Assembly: GCA_900177435.1 (NCBI GenBank)
Contig: FXAI01000004.1
Location: 396,821-460,820, forward strand
Length of the DNA: 64,000 nt
From: Alteromonadaceae bacterium Bs31
GTDB lineage: Bacteria; Pseudomonadota; Gammaproteobacteria; Pseudomonadales; Cellvibrionaceae
Reading direction: 5' to 3'
Both the position numbers and the translations under genes were made by a program. The notes below the pieces were generated by a model that was given only the letters and a program-made list of their open reading frames with translations, had not been told where the DNA came from and did no database searches. Shown here one piece after another: positions 47,246-58,112 of the stretch (position 1 is its first letter; every line of letters starts with the position of its first letter).

Positions 47246-48208
47246 CTATTGGCTTTTTTCGCTGCCGCTAAAGGCGCTAATTTTTATGAGTATGCCCATC
47301 CGGGGGTGGTCGATGTAGTGCAGCTCGTCACTTCGCATACGTCGTTTCTGTGTCAGCGTGATTATCTCGTTGATGAGAAAGGGGCGTTCGGTCATATACG
47401 AGAAATCTGTAAACACGCCCATGTTATTGCCGTCAAAACCCTGATTTGGCTGTTCCATGGAAAGTTCAAAGCCTGCAGCTTTATCTGCATTTAAGCTCGT
47501 TAGCGGGGCGTTAAGGTCCACATCTTCCAGAGCCATATCAACTGGCTGCAAAGCCTGTGGTTGTGTGGGAAGGTCGGGCCAATGATCGATTTTTTGACCA
47601 TAGTTAGCCACGAACTGTGTGAGCCACAAATCTGTGTGGATATGCAGGTAACGGCTTAAGCTGAGTTTAACGCTACCTTCCAGTTCAGAATGCTCACCAA
47701 ACTTTTCTCCGCCGTTAATAATAAGTGCGGGGGCGTCATCGAGGCCCGCTATGGGTTGAAGCCAGCTCTGGTGAAACAAAATCTTGAGCCCACGCTCTCG
47801 AGCTACTGCTCTCTCCACATTTTCAATAAGAAAGCGCTCTTTTTCTAATAGTGTATAAGGCTGATGTTTACTCAGTGCTGCGTCTGCCAGAGCGTGTTCA
47901 GTGGCTTCGCTTGCCTGTTCTTCTGCCACAGGTGGTTCTTGTTGCAGGGGCTCTGGTTGCTGGGGCTCTGGTGCATTGGGGTCAATAAGGTGCTGTACTT
48001 TTGGAGGATAGGCTAAGCTGAGGCTTTTTGGCCAGGTCTCTTTATCGAAATCGCTGCCATTGTCCGCTCGCTTAAATATCAGCATTTCCACCTGGTACCA
48101 GTTTTCATACGGATTCTCAACAGGAGGTAAAGCTGTCTCCTGGGCAAAAATACCGGGAGATAGAATCAATAGAACGGAGGCAAAAGTGTTGCGCTGAAAG
48201 TAAGTCAT
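47246..48208 (-). CDS. csiV: CsiV family exported protein
   Basis: Homologue of the periplasmic CsiV protein, needed in Vibrio for normal cell shape under D-amino-acid stress through LpoA/PBP1a. The 320-residue protein has a signal peptide (residues about 6-22, ending GIFA), the start motif NWYQVEMLIFKR, a proline/glutamine-rich low-complexity segment (about 75-105), and the C-terminal block LNEIITLTQKRRMRSDELHYIDHPRMGILIKI-like typical of the family. Its ATG overlaps the mfd stop by one base, as in related genomes. Confidence 0.85.
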   Translation of the reverse strand: MTYFQRNTFASVLLILSPGIFAQETALPPVENPYENWYQVEMLIFKRADNGSDFDKETWPKSLSLAYPPKVQHLIDPNAPEPQQPEPLQQEPPVAEEQASEATEHALADAALSKHQPYTLLEKERFLIENVERAVARERGLKILFHQSWLQPIAGLDDAPALIINGGEKFGEHSELEGSVKLSLSRYLHIHTDLWLTQFVANYGQKIDHWPDLPTQPQALQPVDMALEDVDLNAPLTSLNADKAAGFELSMEQPNQGFDGNNMGVFTDFSYMTERPFLINEIITLTQKRRMRSDELHYIDHPRMGILIKISAFSGSEKSQ

Positions 48209-51200
48209 TAACTGGCCTGTGTGAGTTGTTGGATCACGGTGTTGACGGTTTGTAAGCGTTGCTCGGCATTATCCATGTCGAACATGAATTTTAACTGATT
48301 CGCGCCTTCCAGTCGGTAGTGCTGTGGCTGTTTCTGCACAAGTTTAACAATTGTGAGCGGGTCTACGTTTGTTTTACTGGCAAATTCGATGCGACCACCA
48401 AGCCTGCTGGCTTCAACTTTAGTGATGCCCAGGGTTTCTGCCGTTAAACGAATGCGTGTTTGTCGAATAAGATTTTTAATGGGCTCTGGTAGCAGTCCAA
48501 ATCGGTCGATCATTTCAACCTGCAGTGCCTCCAGCGCCTGTTCGTCTTTAACTGATGATAGGCGTTTATAGAGTGTGAGACGGGTGTGCACGTCTGGCAG
48601 GTAGTCTTCGGGAATAAGTGCAGGTATGCGCAGATTAATTTCAAGGCTGCTTTCTTCCGGTAGTTCCAGGTCGATTTCTTTGCCTTCCTGAATAGCTTTT
48701 ACCGCGCGATCAAGCATGTCCATATACAGAGAAAAGCCGATGGCCTGCATTTGGCCACTTTGCTCGTCTCCAAGCAGTTCGCCGGCGCCCCGAATTTCAA
48801 GGTCGTGTGAGGCAAGTGTAAAGCCGGCCCCTAGGTCCTGCGCTTCGGCGATGGCTTCAAGGCGCTTGAGTGCATCGGCGGTCATGGCTTTTTTGTGGGG
48901 TGTCAGCAGGTAGGCGTAGGCCTGGTGGTGTGAGCGGCCAACCCGGCCTCGCAGCTGATGGAGCTGCGCCAAGCCGAGTTTATCAGCCCGATCGATAACG
49001 ATGGTGTTTGCGCTGGGGACATCGATACCGGTTTCAATAATGGTAGTGCACATAAGTACGTTATGGCGCTTGTGATAGAAATCGGACATCACCGCTTCGA
49101 GCTCGCGCTCGCGCATTTGTCCATGGCCAATACCTATCCGCGCTTCTGGAATGAGTTCTTGCAGTTCCGCAGCCCGTCGCTCAATGGTTTTTACTTCATT
49201 GTGCAGGAAGTAAACCTGACCACCGCGCAAAATTTCCCGCAGTACAGCTTCTTTCACCAGGTTTTCGTCTGCTTGTCTTACAAAGGTTTTTACTGAAAGG
49301 CGTTTTGCTGGCGGGGTGGCTATAATACTTAAATCTCGAATGCCTGACATGGCCATGTTCAAGGTTCTGGGGATGGGGGTTGCGGTTAAGGTGAGGATAT
49401 CCACCTCGGTACGCAGTGCTTTCAATGCTTCCTTCTGACGAACACCAAAGCGGTGCTCTTCGTCGATAATCAGCAGTCCAAGGTTTGCGTATTTGATGCC
49501 ACCTTGAATCAGCTTGTGCGTGCCAATGACAATGTCTACGCCGCCGGATTCAATTTTCTTTTGTACGCCTTCCAGCTCTTTGGTGCTGCGGAACCTTGAA
49601 ACCACTTCGGTGTTTACCGGCCAGTCGGCAAAGCGGTCTTTAAAGTTGTCGAAGTGCTGTTGGGCCAGAAGGGTGGTGGGCACCAGTACCGCCACTTGTT
49701 TGCCGTTTTGTACCGCAATGAATGCCGCGCGCATGGCAACTTCAGTTTTACCGAAACCTACGTCTCCACAAACCAGCCTGTCCATGGGTTGAGCTGAGAG
49801 CATGTCGTCACGCACGGCGTTGATGGCCGTTTCCTGATCCGGTGTTTCTTCAAAGGGAAAGCCCGCACTGAAGAGCTCGTAAGCCTCCCGTGGGTTGCTG
49901 TGGGCAAAGCCTTTTCGCGCTTTTCGCTTGGCGTAGATGTCCAGCAGTTCAGCAGCTACATCGCGTATTTGTTCGGCAGCTTTGCGTTTCGCTCGCTGCC
50001 AAACTTCGCTACCCAGTCTATGCAAGGGGGCCAGACTTTCTTCTGAGCCACTGTAGCGGCTGATTAAGTGTAAGTTGGCGACGGGAACATAAAGCTTGGT
50101 GTCGTTGGCGTAGTTGAGCACCAGAAACTCGTCTGCCTGTCCGTCGTGTTCTATGGTTTGCAAGCCCTTGTATCGACCCACGCCGTGTTCAAGGTGAACA
50201 ACGGGAGCATCCAATTTAAGTTCTGTGAGGTTCTTTATCACATTGTCGGCGGCATCTTCACTGGCTTTTTGCCTGCGCCGTTTTTGCGAAATGCGATTGC
50301 CGAACAGTTGCTGTTCGGCAACCAGGATAATCGCGGGGTCATTAATGTTAACTGTGCTGTCTATGTCGGCGATGGTAATGCCTATGCTGCTATCGCCGTT
50401 CAGAAACGCTGAGATGCTGTCCAGCTCGTCTGCCTTAACGTCTATTCGTTGCAAATGCTCGCTGATGGTTTCTTTGCGGCCTGCACTTTCAGCACAGAGC
50501 AGCAGCCTTTTGTTTGTTTCGAGCAGAAAATTCTCAAGCAAGTGCAGTGGGTTGCTGGCTTTGCTATCGATGGCAAGCGCGGGAGCAGGGCTGAAGGCAA
50601 AATTTGTGTTGCCAGCACTTTCTTCCAGGCTCTCCTGGTTCAGAAATACGCGAGGATAGTTTTTCAGCAGGGAATAAATGTCGGCTGCAGGGTGGAAGGC
50701 CTTATGGCTTGGCAGTACCGGCCGCTCGATATCGCCACTGCGGCTTTCAAAGCGCTGCTCCACATCTCGCCAGTAGTTTTCAATGGCCGCCGGCACCTGC
50801 TGGTGCACAAAAACAAGGGTGTCTTCGCAATTTGTTGGCAGGTAGTCAAATAGTGATACCGTTTCGTCGAAGAACAGGGGTAGATAGTACTCCACCCCGG
50901 CCGGAGAGAGCCCCGCGCTCACATCCTGATACACCGGGCAAGCATGGTGGTCTACATCGAAGGCTTCATGCCAGCGATGTTTAAAGGCGGAGATGCCTGG
51001 TTTGTCCAGTGGAAATTCTTTTCCTGGCAGCAGTTCAATCTGCTCGACTTTTTCTATTGTGCGCTGACTTTCGGGGTCGAATTCTCTTAGTGAGTCCACC
51101 GTGTCGTCAAAAAGCTCTATGCGATACGCCGCGCGGCTGCCCATAGGGTATACGTCAATGAGTGAGCCACGCACGGCAAACTCGCCATGCTGATAAACCA

Positions 51201-51687
51201 TATCCACCGAGGTATAGCCGGCATTAACAAGCTTTTCCCTGAAGTCTTCTCTGGAGAGTTTGTCCTCAAGCCTCAGTATCAAGCTTTTTGCCAGCAGAAA
51301 CTCAACCGGAGGTAAGCGTTGCATCAATGTGGTTGCTGCAACAACCACGACACATTGTCGGCTATCATTCATGTGGTAGAGGCAGCGCATACGCTCGGAA
51401 ATAATGTCCTGATGAGGAGAGAAACTGTCGTAGGGCAGGGTTTCCCAATCATTGAACAGCATTACTCGCGGCGCTTTGTCCCGGTCCTTGAGCAAAAAAG
51501 CGATATCCCGACGATAAATATCTGCCGTGGACATGTCCGGAGCAATGACTAGAGTATTTTTGCCGCTATTCAGCACGCTTTGTGCAATAACATAAGCGTT
51601 GCATGAGTGCCCAGGGAGGTTCCCCCAAGAGCGTTTGTCGCCAGGTTTACTGGGTAAAGTGGGTGTGCTTGGGCTTTGAGAGGTCAT
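48208..51687 (-). CDS. mfd: Transcription-repair coupling factor Mfd
   Basis: Translocase that removes stalled RNA polymerase from DNA lesions and recruits UvrA. The 1159-residue protein has the UvrB-like N-terminal module, the RNA-polymerase interaction domain (APVVHLEHGVGRYKGL), the helicase motor with Walker A CGDVGFGKTEVA, motif II IIDEEHRFGV, TATPIPRTLNMA, and the C-terminal TRCF domain. All appear intact. csiV is translationally coupled downstream. Confidence 0.97.
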   Translation of the reverse strand: MTSQSPSTPTLPSKPGDKRSWGNLPGHSCNAYVIAQSVLNSGKNTLVIAPDMSTADIYRRDIAFLLKDRDKAPRVMLFNDWETLPYDSFSPHQDIISERMRCLYHMNDSRQCVVVVAATTLMQRLPPVEFLLAKSLILRLEDKLSREDFREKLVNAGYTSVDMVYQHGEFAVRGSLIDVYPMGSRAAYRIELFDDTVDSLREFDPESQRTIEKVEQIELLPGKEFPLDKPGISAFKHRWHEAFDVDHHACPVYQDVSAGLSPAGVEYYLPLFFDETVSLFDYLPTNCEDTLVFVHQQVPAAIENYWRDVEQRFESRSGDIERPVLPSHKAFHPAADIYSLLKNYPRVFLNQESLEESAGNTNFAFSPAPALAIDSKASNPLHLLENFLLETNKRLLLCAESAGRKETISEHLQRIDVKADELDSISAFLNGDSSIGITIADIDSTVNINDPAIILVAEQQLFGNRISQKRRRQKASEDAADNVIKNLTELKLDAPVVHLEHGVGRYKGLQTIEHDGQADEFLVLNYANDTKLYVPVANLHLISRYSGSEESLAPLHRLGSEVWQRAKRKAAEQIRDVAAELLDIYAKRKARKGFAHSNPREAYELFSAGFPFEETPDQETAINAVRDDMLSAQPMDRLVCGDVGFGKTEVAMRAAFIAVQNGKQVAVLVPTTLLAQQHFDNFKDRFADWPVNTEVVSRFRSTKELEGVQKKIESGGVDIVIGTHKLIQGGIKYANLGLLIIDEEHRFGVRQKEALKALRTEVDILTLTATPIPRTLNMAMSGIRDLSIIATPPAKRLSVKTFVRQADENLVKEAVLREILRGGQVYFLHNEVKTIERRAAELQELIPEARIGIGHGQMRERELEAVMSDFYHKRHNVLMCTTIIETGIDVPSANTIVIDRADKLGLAQLHQLRGRVGRSHHQAYAYLLTPHKKAMTADALKRLEAIAEAQDLGAGFTLASHDLEIRGAGELLGDEQSGQMQAIGFSLYMDMLDRAVKAIQEGKEIDLELPEESSLEINLRIPALIPEDYLPDVHTRLTLYKRLSSVKDEQALEALQVEMIDRFGLLPEPIKNLIRQTRIRLTAETLGITKVEASRLGGRIEFASKTNVDPLTIVKLVQKQPQHYRLEGANQLKFMFDMDNAEQRLQTVNTVIQQLTQAS

Positions 51688-51719
51688 TGGGTTCTTAAGA
51701 AAGCGGCAACGGGGTGTGG

Positions 51720-51749
51720 ATTCTAATGAATGCTCGCTGCCTCAAGCAA
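51720..51749 (-). promoter_or_regulatory. Candidate mfd promoter
   Basis: On the minus strand, TTGCTT, an 18-base spacer and TAGAAT lie 33-62 bases upstream of the mfd ATG. A perfect TTGACA also lies slightly further upstream (51762-51767) but has no matching -10. Confidence 0.35.
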
Positions 51750-51953
51750 ATTGGATTTTGTTGTCAATGCGGTGCACTTGCCTCATATTAGAACGCAGAC
51801 CGGTCCCACACGGGCTTGAAAATGAGCTGTGCCCGGAGTGATTAAAAATGAATGACTGTTGTCGCTAATGTAAAAAACGACATGTTTCCTCTAAGGTCTT
51901 ATGTTTCTTGGGTTTTTTTGGTGGATTGTCTAGCCTTACAGGCCGTGCCTCCT

Positions 51954-51959
51954 TATAAT
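51954..51959 (+). promoter_or_regulatory. Candidate -10 element for the nqr operon
   Basis: Perfect TATAAT, 305 bases before nqrA. No good -35 at 16-18 bases (TAGCCT at 17), so it would need an activator or is coincidental. Confidence 0.3.
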
Positions 51960-52264
51960 TGGCGCGATTTTTTTGGGTCGTTGCCATCACTGGCGATTAT
52001 TTGGGCTAGCTTGCAACGCTTCCGCATATTTTTCGCTAACTTGTTCTATTCTTTGCTGTGTTACTCATCAAAAATTGCCGCTTCGCCGGGCAACAGCATA
52101 CAAGTTTGCATTCATCCACTGGGATGTGGATTAAGCCGAGATCAAAAGGAATAAATACGGCCAACTGATTTCAAATACATTGTCGAATGCCGCCTGAGGG
52201 TTCAGGTCTTCAGTGTGTTTTAGCAGTTTCAATTACAATCATTTCAAACTTTAGGCAAAGACGT

Positions 52265-53608
52265 ATGATAAAGATCCGTCGCGGATTGGATTTACCCATC
52301 ACCGGGGAGCCCCGGCAATCCATCGAAGATGGTCCTGCGGTACGTTCAGTAGCTGTCATTGGTTTCGATTATCACGGAATGAAACCGACCATGGCAGTTC
52401 AAGTGGGCGATACTGTGAAAAAGGGGCAACTTCTTTTCACTGATAAAAAAACTCAAGGTGTTCGTTATACAGCGCCTGCGGCCGGAACGGTTGCCGCCGT
52501 CAATCGTGGCAGCCAGCGTGTATTGCAGTCAGTGGTGATCGATGTAGAAGGCGATGATCACGAAACATTTGCAAGTTACAGCGTCGATCAACTGGCGACC
52601 TTAGCGCGCGAGAAAGTCGTGGCAAACCTTGTGGATTCGGGTTTGTGGACAGCCATTCGCGCTCGACCATTCAGCAAGGTGCCTGCCATAGACTCGTTGC
52701 CCTCAGCTGTTTTTGTCAGTGTGATGGATACCAACCCATTGGCAGCTGACCCTGCGGTAATCATTAAGGAGAAAGCGGAGAGCTTTAAGAATGGTCTTGC
52801 TGTTCTGTCTCGCTTAACCGAGGGCACGCTATTTGTCTCTCATGCTTCCGGCAGCGATATTCCTCAGCTTGAGCTTGCAAATATCAAATATCAGGCATTT
52901 GGCGGTGTGCACCCGGCAGGTAATGTCGGCACCCATATGCACTTTCTTGCGCCGGTGAGTGTCAATAAGGTTGCATGGTCTGTGGGCTATCAGGATGTAG
53001 CAGCTATTGGTGAGCTGTTCACAACGGGTGTGCTGAACGCTGAGCGAGTTGTATCTCTGGCTGGCCCTCAGGTAGAAGAGCCACGCTTAGTTCGCACTCT
53101 GGTGGGTGCCAACCTGGAAGAACTGACTGCCGGCCAGCTTAAGAGCGGAGAAAACCGCCTTATATCGGGTTCTGTATTCGGTGGCCGCAATTCGTACGGC
53201 CCAATGGCTTATTTGGGGCGTTACCATAACCAGGTGAGTGTTTTACTGGAAGGTCGCGAAAGGCCGTTTGTGCATTTCGTGGTTCCTGGTTTCAAGCGTT
53301 TTTCGGCCCTGCCTATTTATATTTCCAGTTTATTTAAAGGAAAGAAATTCGACTTTACTACCTCCGCAAATGGTAGCGAACGGGCCATGGTGCCCATCGG
53401 TTCTTACGAAAAGGTAATGCCACTGGATATTCTCGCTACGCAACTGTTGCGAGCATTGATCGTTGGCGATACCGAACAGGCGCAGTTACTTGGCTGCCTG
53501 GAATTGGATGAAGAGGATTTGGCATTGTGTAGTTTTGTTTGCTCTGGCAAATACGAGTTTGGCCCGATTCTTCGCGATAACCTTACACGTATCGAGAAGG
53601 AGGGCTGA
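52265..53608 (+). CDS. nqrA: Na+-translocating NADH:quinone reductase subunit A
   Basis: Peripheral subunit of Na+-NQR, the primary sodium pump of many marine bacteria. The ATG at 52265 gives [16 protein letters not shown], the normal NqrA start, and 447 residues. The frame is open upstream but those codons are not part of the protein. Motifs include [25 protein letters not shown] and [21 protein letters not shown]. First gene of nqrABCDEF-apbE-nqrM. nqrB begins five bases after its stop. Confidence 0.97.
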   Translation: MIKIRRGLDLPITGEPRQSIEDGPAVRSVAVIGFDYHGMKPTMAVQVGDTVKKGQLLFTDKKTQGVRYTAPAAGTVAAVNRGSQRVLQSVVIDVEGDDHETFASYSVDQLATLAREKVVANLVDSGLWTAIRARPFSKVPAIDSLPSAVFVSVMDTNPLAADPAVIIKEKAESFKNGLAVLSRLTEGTLFVSHASGSDIPQLELANIKYQAFGGVHPAGNVGTHMHFLAPVSVNKVAWSVGYQDVAAIGELFTTGVLNAERVVSLAGPQVEEPRLVRTLVGANLEELTAGQLKSGENRLISGSVFGGRNSYGPMAYLGRYHNQVSVLLEGRERPFVHFVVPGFKRFSALPIYISSLFKGKKFDFTTSANGSERAMVPIGSYEKVMPLDILATQLLRALIVGDTEQAQLLGCLELDEEDLALCSFVCSGKYEFGPILRDNLTRIEKEG

Positions 53609-53613
53609 TCAGT

Positions 53614-54816
53614 ATGAAATTTTTACGTAACATCCTCGACAATATGGAGCCGCACTTTCACAAGGGCGGAAAACTGGAAAAGTGGTACGCGCTTTACGAA
53701 GCGGCCGACACCATTTTCTTTCAGCCAAGTGATGTCACAAAAACCACCTCCCATGTGCGCGATGGTATCGACCTGAAGCGTGTCATGATTATGGTGTGGC
53801 TCTGTGTTTTTCCTGCCATGTTCTATGGCATGTATAACCTGGGATTCCAGGCTAACTCTTATCTGGCATCCATTGGCGCAGAGTCCATTAGCGGATGGCA
53901 CGGAGCTGTCATCGGCCTGCTAGCCGGGCATGACCCCTCTAGTGCCTGGGATAACTTTATATACGGTGCTGCGTTCTTTCTGCCCATCTATGTCACAGTG
54001 TTTGTGGTGGGTGGTTTTTGGGAAGTGTTGTTCGCCATGAAGCGCGGCCACGAAATTAACGAAGGCTTTTTCGTTACGTCGATTCTCTTTGCTCTCACAT
54101 GCCCGCCCAGTTTGCCCTTGTGGCAAGCGGCTTTGGGTATCAGCTTCGGTGTAGTACTGGGTAAAGAAGTATTTGGCGGTACCGGTAAAAACTTTCTCAA
54201 CCCCGCGCTTACCGGCCGGGCCTTCCTGTTCTTTGCTTATCCGGCATCCATGTCCGGCGAAGCCGTATGGACTGCGGTGGATGGCTTTACAGGAGCCACC
54301 GCGCTTTCTGTTGCGGCTCAGCAGGGGATGGAAGTGTTGAATTCTCAGTTGACCTGGCTTGATGCCTTCTTTGGTCAAATGCAGGGCTCCATTGGTGAAA
54401 CCTCAACACTGGCTTTGATTCTTGGTGGTGTTGTACTGCTTGTGACCGGAATAGCCTCGTGGCGAATCGTACTTGGTACCCTGGTCGGTACTATCGCAAC
54501 AGTGCTGTTGTACAACGCCATTGGTTCCGACTCTAACCCCATGTTTGATATGCCATTTTGGTGGCACATGGTTCTAGGTGGCTATGCCTTTGGTTTGTTC
54601 TTTATGACCACCGACCCGGTATCAGCCTCCATGACTAATGCTGGCCGCTGGTGGTTTGGTGCTCTTATTGGTTTCATGGTGGTGACCATTCGCGTGGTTA
54701 ACCCGGCCTACCCGGAAGGCATGATGCTGGCGATTCTTTTTGCCAACCTTTTTGCTCCACTTATCGATCACTTTGTGATTCAGGCGAACGTCAAGCGGAG
54801 GTTAGCACGTGGCTAA
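53614..54816 (+). CDS. nqrB: Na+-NQR subunit B
   Basis: Membrane subunit, 400 residues, with about ten helices. It carries the covalently bound FMN on the threonine of T-G-A-T229 (GFTGATALS), attached by ApbE encoded downstream. Its start [27 protein letters not shown] is characteristic. GAGAAGGAGG upstream is a strong ribosome site. The last 8 bases overlap the GTG start of nqrC. Confidence 0.97.
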   Translation: MKFLRNILDNMEPHFHKGGKLEKWYALYEAADTIFFQPSDVTKTTSHVRDGIDLKRVMIMVWLCVFPAMFYGMYNLGFQANSYLASIGAESISGWHGAVIGLLAGHDPSSAWDNFIYGAAFFLPIYVTVFVVGGFWEVLFAMKRGHEINEGFFVTSILFALTCPPSLPLWQAALGISFGVVLGKEVFGGTGKNFLNPALTGRAFLFFAYPASMSGEAVWTAVDGFTGATALSVAAQQGMEVLNSQLTWLDAFFGQMQGSIGETSTLALILGGVVLLVTGIASWRIVLGTLVGTIATVLLYNAIGSDSNPMFDMPFWWHMVLGGYAFGLFFMTTDPVSASMTNAGRWWFGALIGFMVVTIRVVNPAYPEGMMLAILFANLFAPLIDHFVIQANVKRRLARG

Positions 54817-55582
54817 TAACGATTCGATTAAGAAGACCATAACGGTCGCGTTACTGCTGTGTATCGTATGCTCGGTAGTTGTGTCCACTGCATCGGTGGT
54901 ACTCAAGCCTCTACAAATAGCCAACAAAGAGCTGGACTTTAAGCGCAATATTCTTGCAGCGGCGGGATTGCTGGAAGAGGGCAAGCGGGTTGATGATTTG
55001 TTTGGCGCCATCGAAACAAAAATTGTAGATCTAGAAACTGGCCAGTTTAGCAGTGACATTGATGCTGCCAGCTACGATCAACGCGCAGCGGTAAAAGATC
55101 CGAAATTATCGGATGCCTTATCAGCTGAGGAAGATCTTGCCAGCCTTTCTCGCAGAGAAAAGTTTGCCAAGGTCTACCTGGTTAACGGCGATAGTGGCCT
55201 GGAAAAAGTGATTCTGCCTATTTCAGGTTACGGCCTTTGGGGCACCATGTACGGCTTTCTCGCACTTGAAGCCGACATGAACACTGTGGTTGGCCTGGGT
55301 TTTTATGATCATAAAGAAACGCCGGGGCTTGGCGCGGAAATTGAAAACCCCAAATGGAAGGCTTTGTGGGAGGGTAAAGAAATATATTCTTCCGACGGCT
55401 CTGTAGCGTTCACTGTTATAAAAGGCAGTGTTGCCCCTGGCAGCGCAGGAGCACAGTACAAGGTGGACGGCTTATCCGGTGCCACATTGACCAGCGTTGG
55501 TGTCGATCACATGATTAAATTTTGGTTGGGCGAGAATGGCTACAGTGTTTTCCTCAACAAGCTTAAAGCAGGGGAGGCGTAG
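54809..55582 (+). CDS. nqrC: Na+-NQR subunit C
   Basis: Subunit with one N-terminal membrane helix and a periplasmic domain that carries the second covalent FMN on threonine 226 of S-G-A-T ([11 protein letters not shown]). The GTG start at 54809 is set by GGAGG seven bases upstream and overlaps nqrB. 257 residues, normal. Confidence 0.97.
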   Translation: MANNDSIKKTITVALLLCIVCSVVVSTASVVLKPLQIANKELDFKRNILAAAGLLEEGKRVDDLFGAIETKIVDLETGQFSSDIDAASYDQRAAVKDPKLSDALSAEEDLASLSRREKFAKVYLVNGDSGLEKVILPISGYGLWGTMYGFLALEADMNTVVGLGFYDHKETPGLGAEIENPKWKALWEGKEIYSSDGSVAFTVIKGSVAPGSAGAQYKVDGLSGATLTSVGVDHMIKFWLGENGYSVFLNKLKAGEA

Positions 55583-55585
55583 TTT

Positions 55586-56245
55586 ATGAAAGTAAAAGAC
55601 CTTTTATTTAAGCCCATTTTAGATAACAACCCCATTGGCTTGCAGATTCTCGGAATCTGTTCGGCTCTTGCGGTAACCAGTAGTTTGAAAGTTACCATCG
55701 TTATGTGTATTGCACTTACAACAGTGGTGTCATTTTCTAATTTGTTTGTCTCAATTATTCGTCGTCACATTCCCAATAACATTCGAATTATTGTACAAAT
55801 GACGGTAATTGCTTCCCTGGTAATTCTAGTGGATCAGGTACTAAAAGCTGTGGCTTATGACATTAGCAAGCAGCTCTCTGTATTTGTTGGCTTGATTATC
55901 ACTAACTGTATCGTAATGGGGCGAGCCGAAGCGTTTGCCATGAAGAACCCACCGGTAGCCAGCTTCCTTGATGGTTTGGGCAATGGCCTGGGCTACAGTG
56001 CAATGTTGCTTGCGCTGGCAGTTGTGCGTGAGCTGTTTGGTGCCGGTGCCTTGTTCGGCGTAGAAATCATGCAGACGGTAAACAACGGCGGGTGGTATGT
56101 ACCCAATGGTATGTTGCTGCTGCCACCAAGTGCATTCTTCCTGATCGGCCTGTTTATCTGGGCAATTCGAGCCTACAAACCTGCGCAAGTAGAAAAAGCC
56201 GATTTTAAAATTGCACCCAATACCAAACCTGGGGAGGCTGTATAA
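55586..56245 (+). CDS. nqrD: Na+-NQR subunit D
   Basis: Polytopic subunit of 219 residues, related to RnfE/RsxE, and together with NqrE forms the membrane core holding an iron centre. Visible blocks: [20 protein letters not shown] with the cysteine, [15 protein letters not shown] with the second conserved cysteine. It starts 3 bases after the nqrC stop. Confidence 0.97.
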   Translation: MKVKDLLFKPILDNNPIGLQILGICSALAVTSSLKVTIVMCIALTTVVSFSNLFVSIIRRHIPNNIRIIVQMTVIASLVILVDQVLKAVAYDISKQLSVFVGLIITNCIVMGRAEAFAMKNPPVASFLDGLGNGLGYSAMLLALAVVRELFGAGALFGVEIMQTVNNGGWYVPNGMLLLPPSAFFLIGLFIWAIRAYKPAQVEKADFKIAPNTKPGEAV

Positions 56246-56854
56246 ATGGAAGCCATGATTTCATTATTTATACGCTCTATTTTCATAGAAAATATGGCCT
56301 TGGCCTTCTTCCTGGGGATGTGTACCTTCCTGGCCGTTTCGAAGAAGGTTGAGTCTTCCTTTGGTCTTGGTGTCGCGGTTGTGGTGGTGCAAACCATCAC
56401 TGTTCCGGTAAACAACTTGCTCTATACCTATTTTCTCGCTGATGGGGCGCTGGCGTGGGCCGGGTTGCCAAATGTTGATTTAAGCTTCTTGGGTCTAATC
56501 AGTTATATCGGTGTTATTGCTGCACTCGTGCAAATTTTGGAGATGTTTCTCGATAAATATGTGCCTGCACTTTATAACGCATTGGGTGTGTTCCTGCCGT
56601 TAATCACCGTGAACTGTGCCATCCTCGGTGGTTCGCTGTTCATGGTTGAGCGGGATTATTCTTTTGGCGAAAGCGTTGTATTCGGTGCCGGTTCCGGTGT
56701 TGGTTGGGCGCTTGCGATCACAGCCTTGGCAGGTATTCGCGAGAAAATGAAATACAGCGACGTACCTAAGGGGCTGGAGGGTTTAGGTATAACCTTCATC
56801 GTAGTTGGCTTGATGTCTTTAGGCTTTATGTCATTCGGCGGCATTTCACTGTAA
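56246..56854 (+). CDS. nqrE: Na+-NQR subunit E
   Basis: Polytopic subunit of 202 residues, related to RnfA/RsxA. Conserved cysteines appear in [12 protein letters not shown] and [14 protein letters not shown], which with those of NqrD bind the intramembrane iron. It starts directly after the nqrD stop codon. Confidence 0.97.
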   Translation: MEAMISLFIRSIFIENMALAFFLGMCTFLAVSKKVESSFGLGVAVVVVQTITVPVNNLLYTYFLADGALAWAGLPNVDLSFLGLISYIGVIAALVQILEMFLDKYVPALYNALGVFLPLITVNCAILGGSLFMVERDYSFGESVVFGAGSGVGWALAITALAGIREKMKYSDVPKGLEGLGITFIVVGLMSLGFMSFGGISL

Positions 56855-56875
56855 GCAGCGAGGAATAAATAGAAC

Positions 56876-58099
56876 ATGAGTATTGAAATAATCCTTGGTG
56901 TGATCATGTTCACCGTAATCGTGTTGGCGCTGGTAGCTATTATTCTGGGCGCGCGATCCAAGCTGGTGAACTCTGGTGACGTCAATATTGAAGTTAACGG
57001 CGAAAAAAATATTACCGTTCCTGCGGGAGGCAAGTTGTTGCAAACCCTTGCAGCAAATAATCTGTTCTTAGCTTCTGCTTGTGGCGGCGGTGGAACCTGC
57101 GCACAGTGCAAATGTAAAGTGACTAGCGGTGGTGGCTCTATGCTGCCAACAGAAGCTTCGCACTTTACCAAGCGCGAAGAGCGCGAAGGCTGGCGTTTGA
57201 GTTGCCAGGTGGCCGTTAAGGAAGACATGAAGGTTGAGGTGGACGAGGAGGTATTCGGTGTCAAACAGTGGGAGTGTACTGTTGAATCAAATCCCAATGT
57301 CGCCACGTTTATTAAAGAACTCACCTTGAAACTACCAGAAGGCGAAAGTGTAGATTTCCGTGCTGGTGGGTATGTTCAGCTTGAATGTCCTCCACATCAC
57401 GTTAAATATGCTGACTTTGATATTCAAGAAGAGTATCGCGGTGACTGGGAGCGTTTTGGCTTCTTTAATATGGAGTCAAAAGTGAATGAGCCCACCATCC
57501 GTGCTTATTCAATGGCCAACTACCCGGAAGAAAAAGGCGTAGTAAAGTTTAATATTCGTATCGCGACGCCACCGCCCCGTTCTCAGGGGATTCCACCGGG
57601 CATTATGTCTTCCTATGTATTTAACATGAAGCCGGGTGACAAAATCGCTGTATACGGTCCATTTGGTGAGTTCTTCGCAAAAGATACTGATGCCGAGATG
57701 GTGTTTATCGGCGGTGGTGCGGGAATGGCGCCTATGCGCTCTCATATATTCGATCAGCTGCGCAGGCTTAACAGCAAGCGCAAAATGTCTTTCTGGTACG
57801 GCGCCCGTTCATTACGTGAAATGTTTTATCAGGAAGAATACGACCAGCTGGCGGAAGAAAATGAAAACTTCAATTGGAGTGTGGCGCTTTCGGACCCTCA
57901 GCCCGAAGATAACTGGGAAGGTCTCACGGGTTTTATTCATAACGTCCTTTATGATGAATACCTTAAAGATCACCCGGCTCCAGAAGATTGTGAATTCTAT
58001 ATGTGCGGTCCCCCCATGATGAATGCGGCGGTAATAAAAATGCTGAAAGATCTCGGTGTGGAAGATGAGAATATTATGCTGGACGATTTTGGAGGCTAG
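56876..58099 (+). CDS. nqrF: Na+-NQR subunit F (NADH dehydrogenase subunit)
   Basis: Entry point for NADH electrons. 407 residues: an N-terminal membrane helix (about 4-26), a [2Fe-2S] ferredoxin domain with [10 protein letters not shown] and a fourth cysteine in RLSCQ, then a FAD domain with RAYSMAN and an NAD domain with [13 protein letters not shown] and MCGPPMMN. All ligands are present. Confidence 0.97.
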   Translation: MSIEIILGVIMFTVIVLALVAIILGARSKLVNSGDVNIEVNGEKNITVPAGGKLLQTLAANNLFLASACGGGGTCAQCKCKVTSGGGSMLPTEASHFTKREEREGWRLSCQVAVKEDMKVEVDEEVFGVKQWECTVESNPNVATFIKELTLKLPEGESVDFRAGGYVQLECPPHHVKYADFDIQEEYRGDWERFGFFNMESKVNEPTIRAYSMANYPEEKGVVKFNIRIATPPPRSQGIPPGIMSSYVFNMKPGDKIAVYGPFGEFFAKDTDAEMVFIGGGAGMAPMRSHIFDQLRRLNSKRKMSFWYGARSLREMFYQEEYDQLAEENENFNWSVALSDPQPEDNWEGLTGFIHNVLYDEYLKDHPAPEDCEFYMCGPPMMNAAVIKMLKDLGVEDENIMLDDFGG

Positions 58100-58112
58100 T
58101 CAATAAGTCTTT

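Larger units (their letters stand above)
51688..52264. other. 577-base divergent gap mfd / nqrA
   Basis: The longest intergenic region in the window. The left end has the candidate mfd promoter (51720-51749, minus strand). The middle has a TATAAT (51954-51959). A 100-codon open frame at 51852-52154 has no ribosome site and an implausible composition, so I do not call it. The long leader before nqrA (about 300 bases if the TATAAT is used) shows no recognised riboswitch. Confidence 0.5.

Noticed and set aside
51852-52154. 100-codon open frame before nqrA
   Set aside because: No ribosome-binding site, unlikely composition, and it covers the region where the nqr promoter must lie.
52187-52264. 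N-terminal extension of NqrA
   Set aside because: NqrA proteins start [11 protein letters not shown]. The extra 26 codons have no family support.
56656-57324. 222-codon open frame antisense to nqrE/nqrF
   Set aside because: Shadow of two certain genes, including the NqrF iron-sulfur motif. No independent support.
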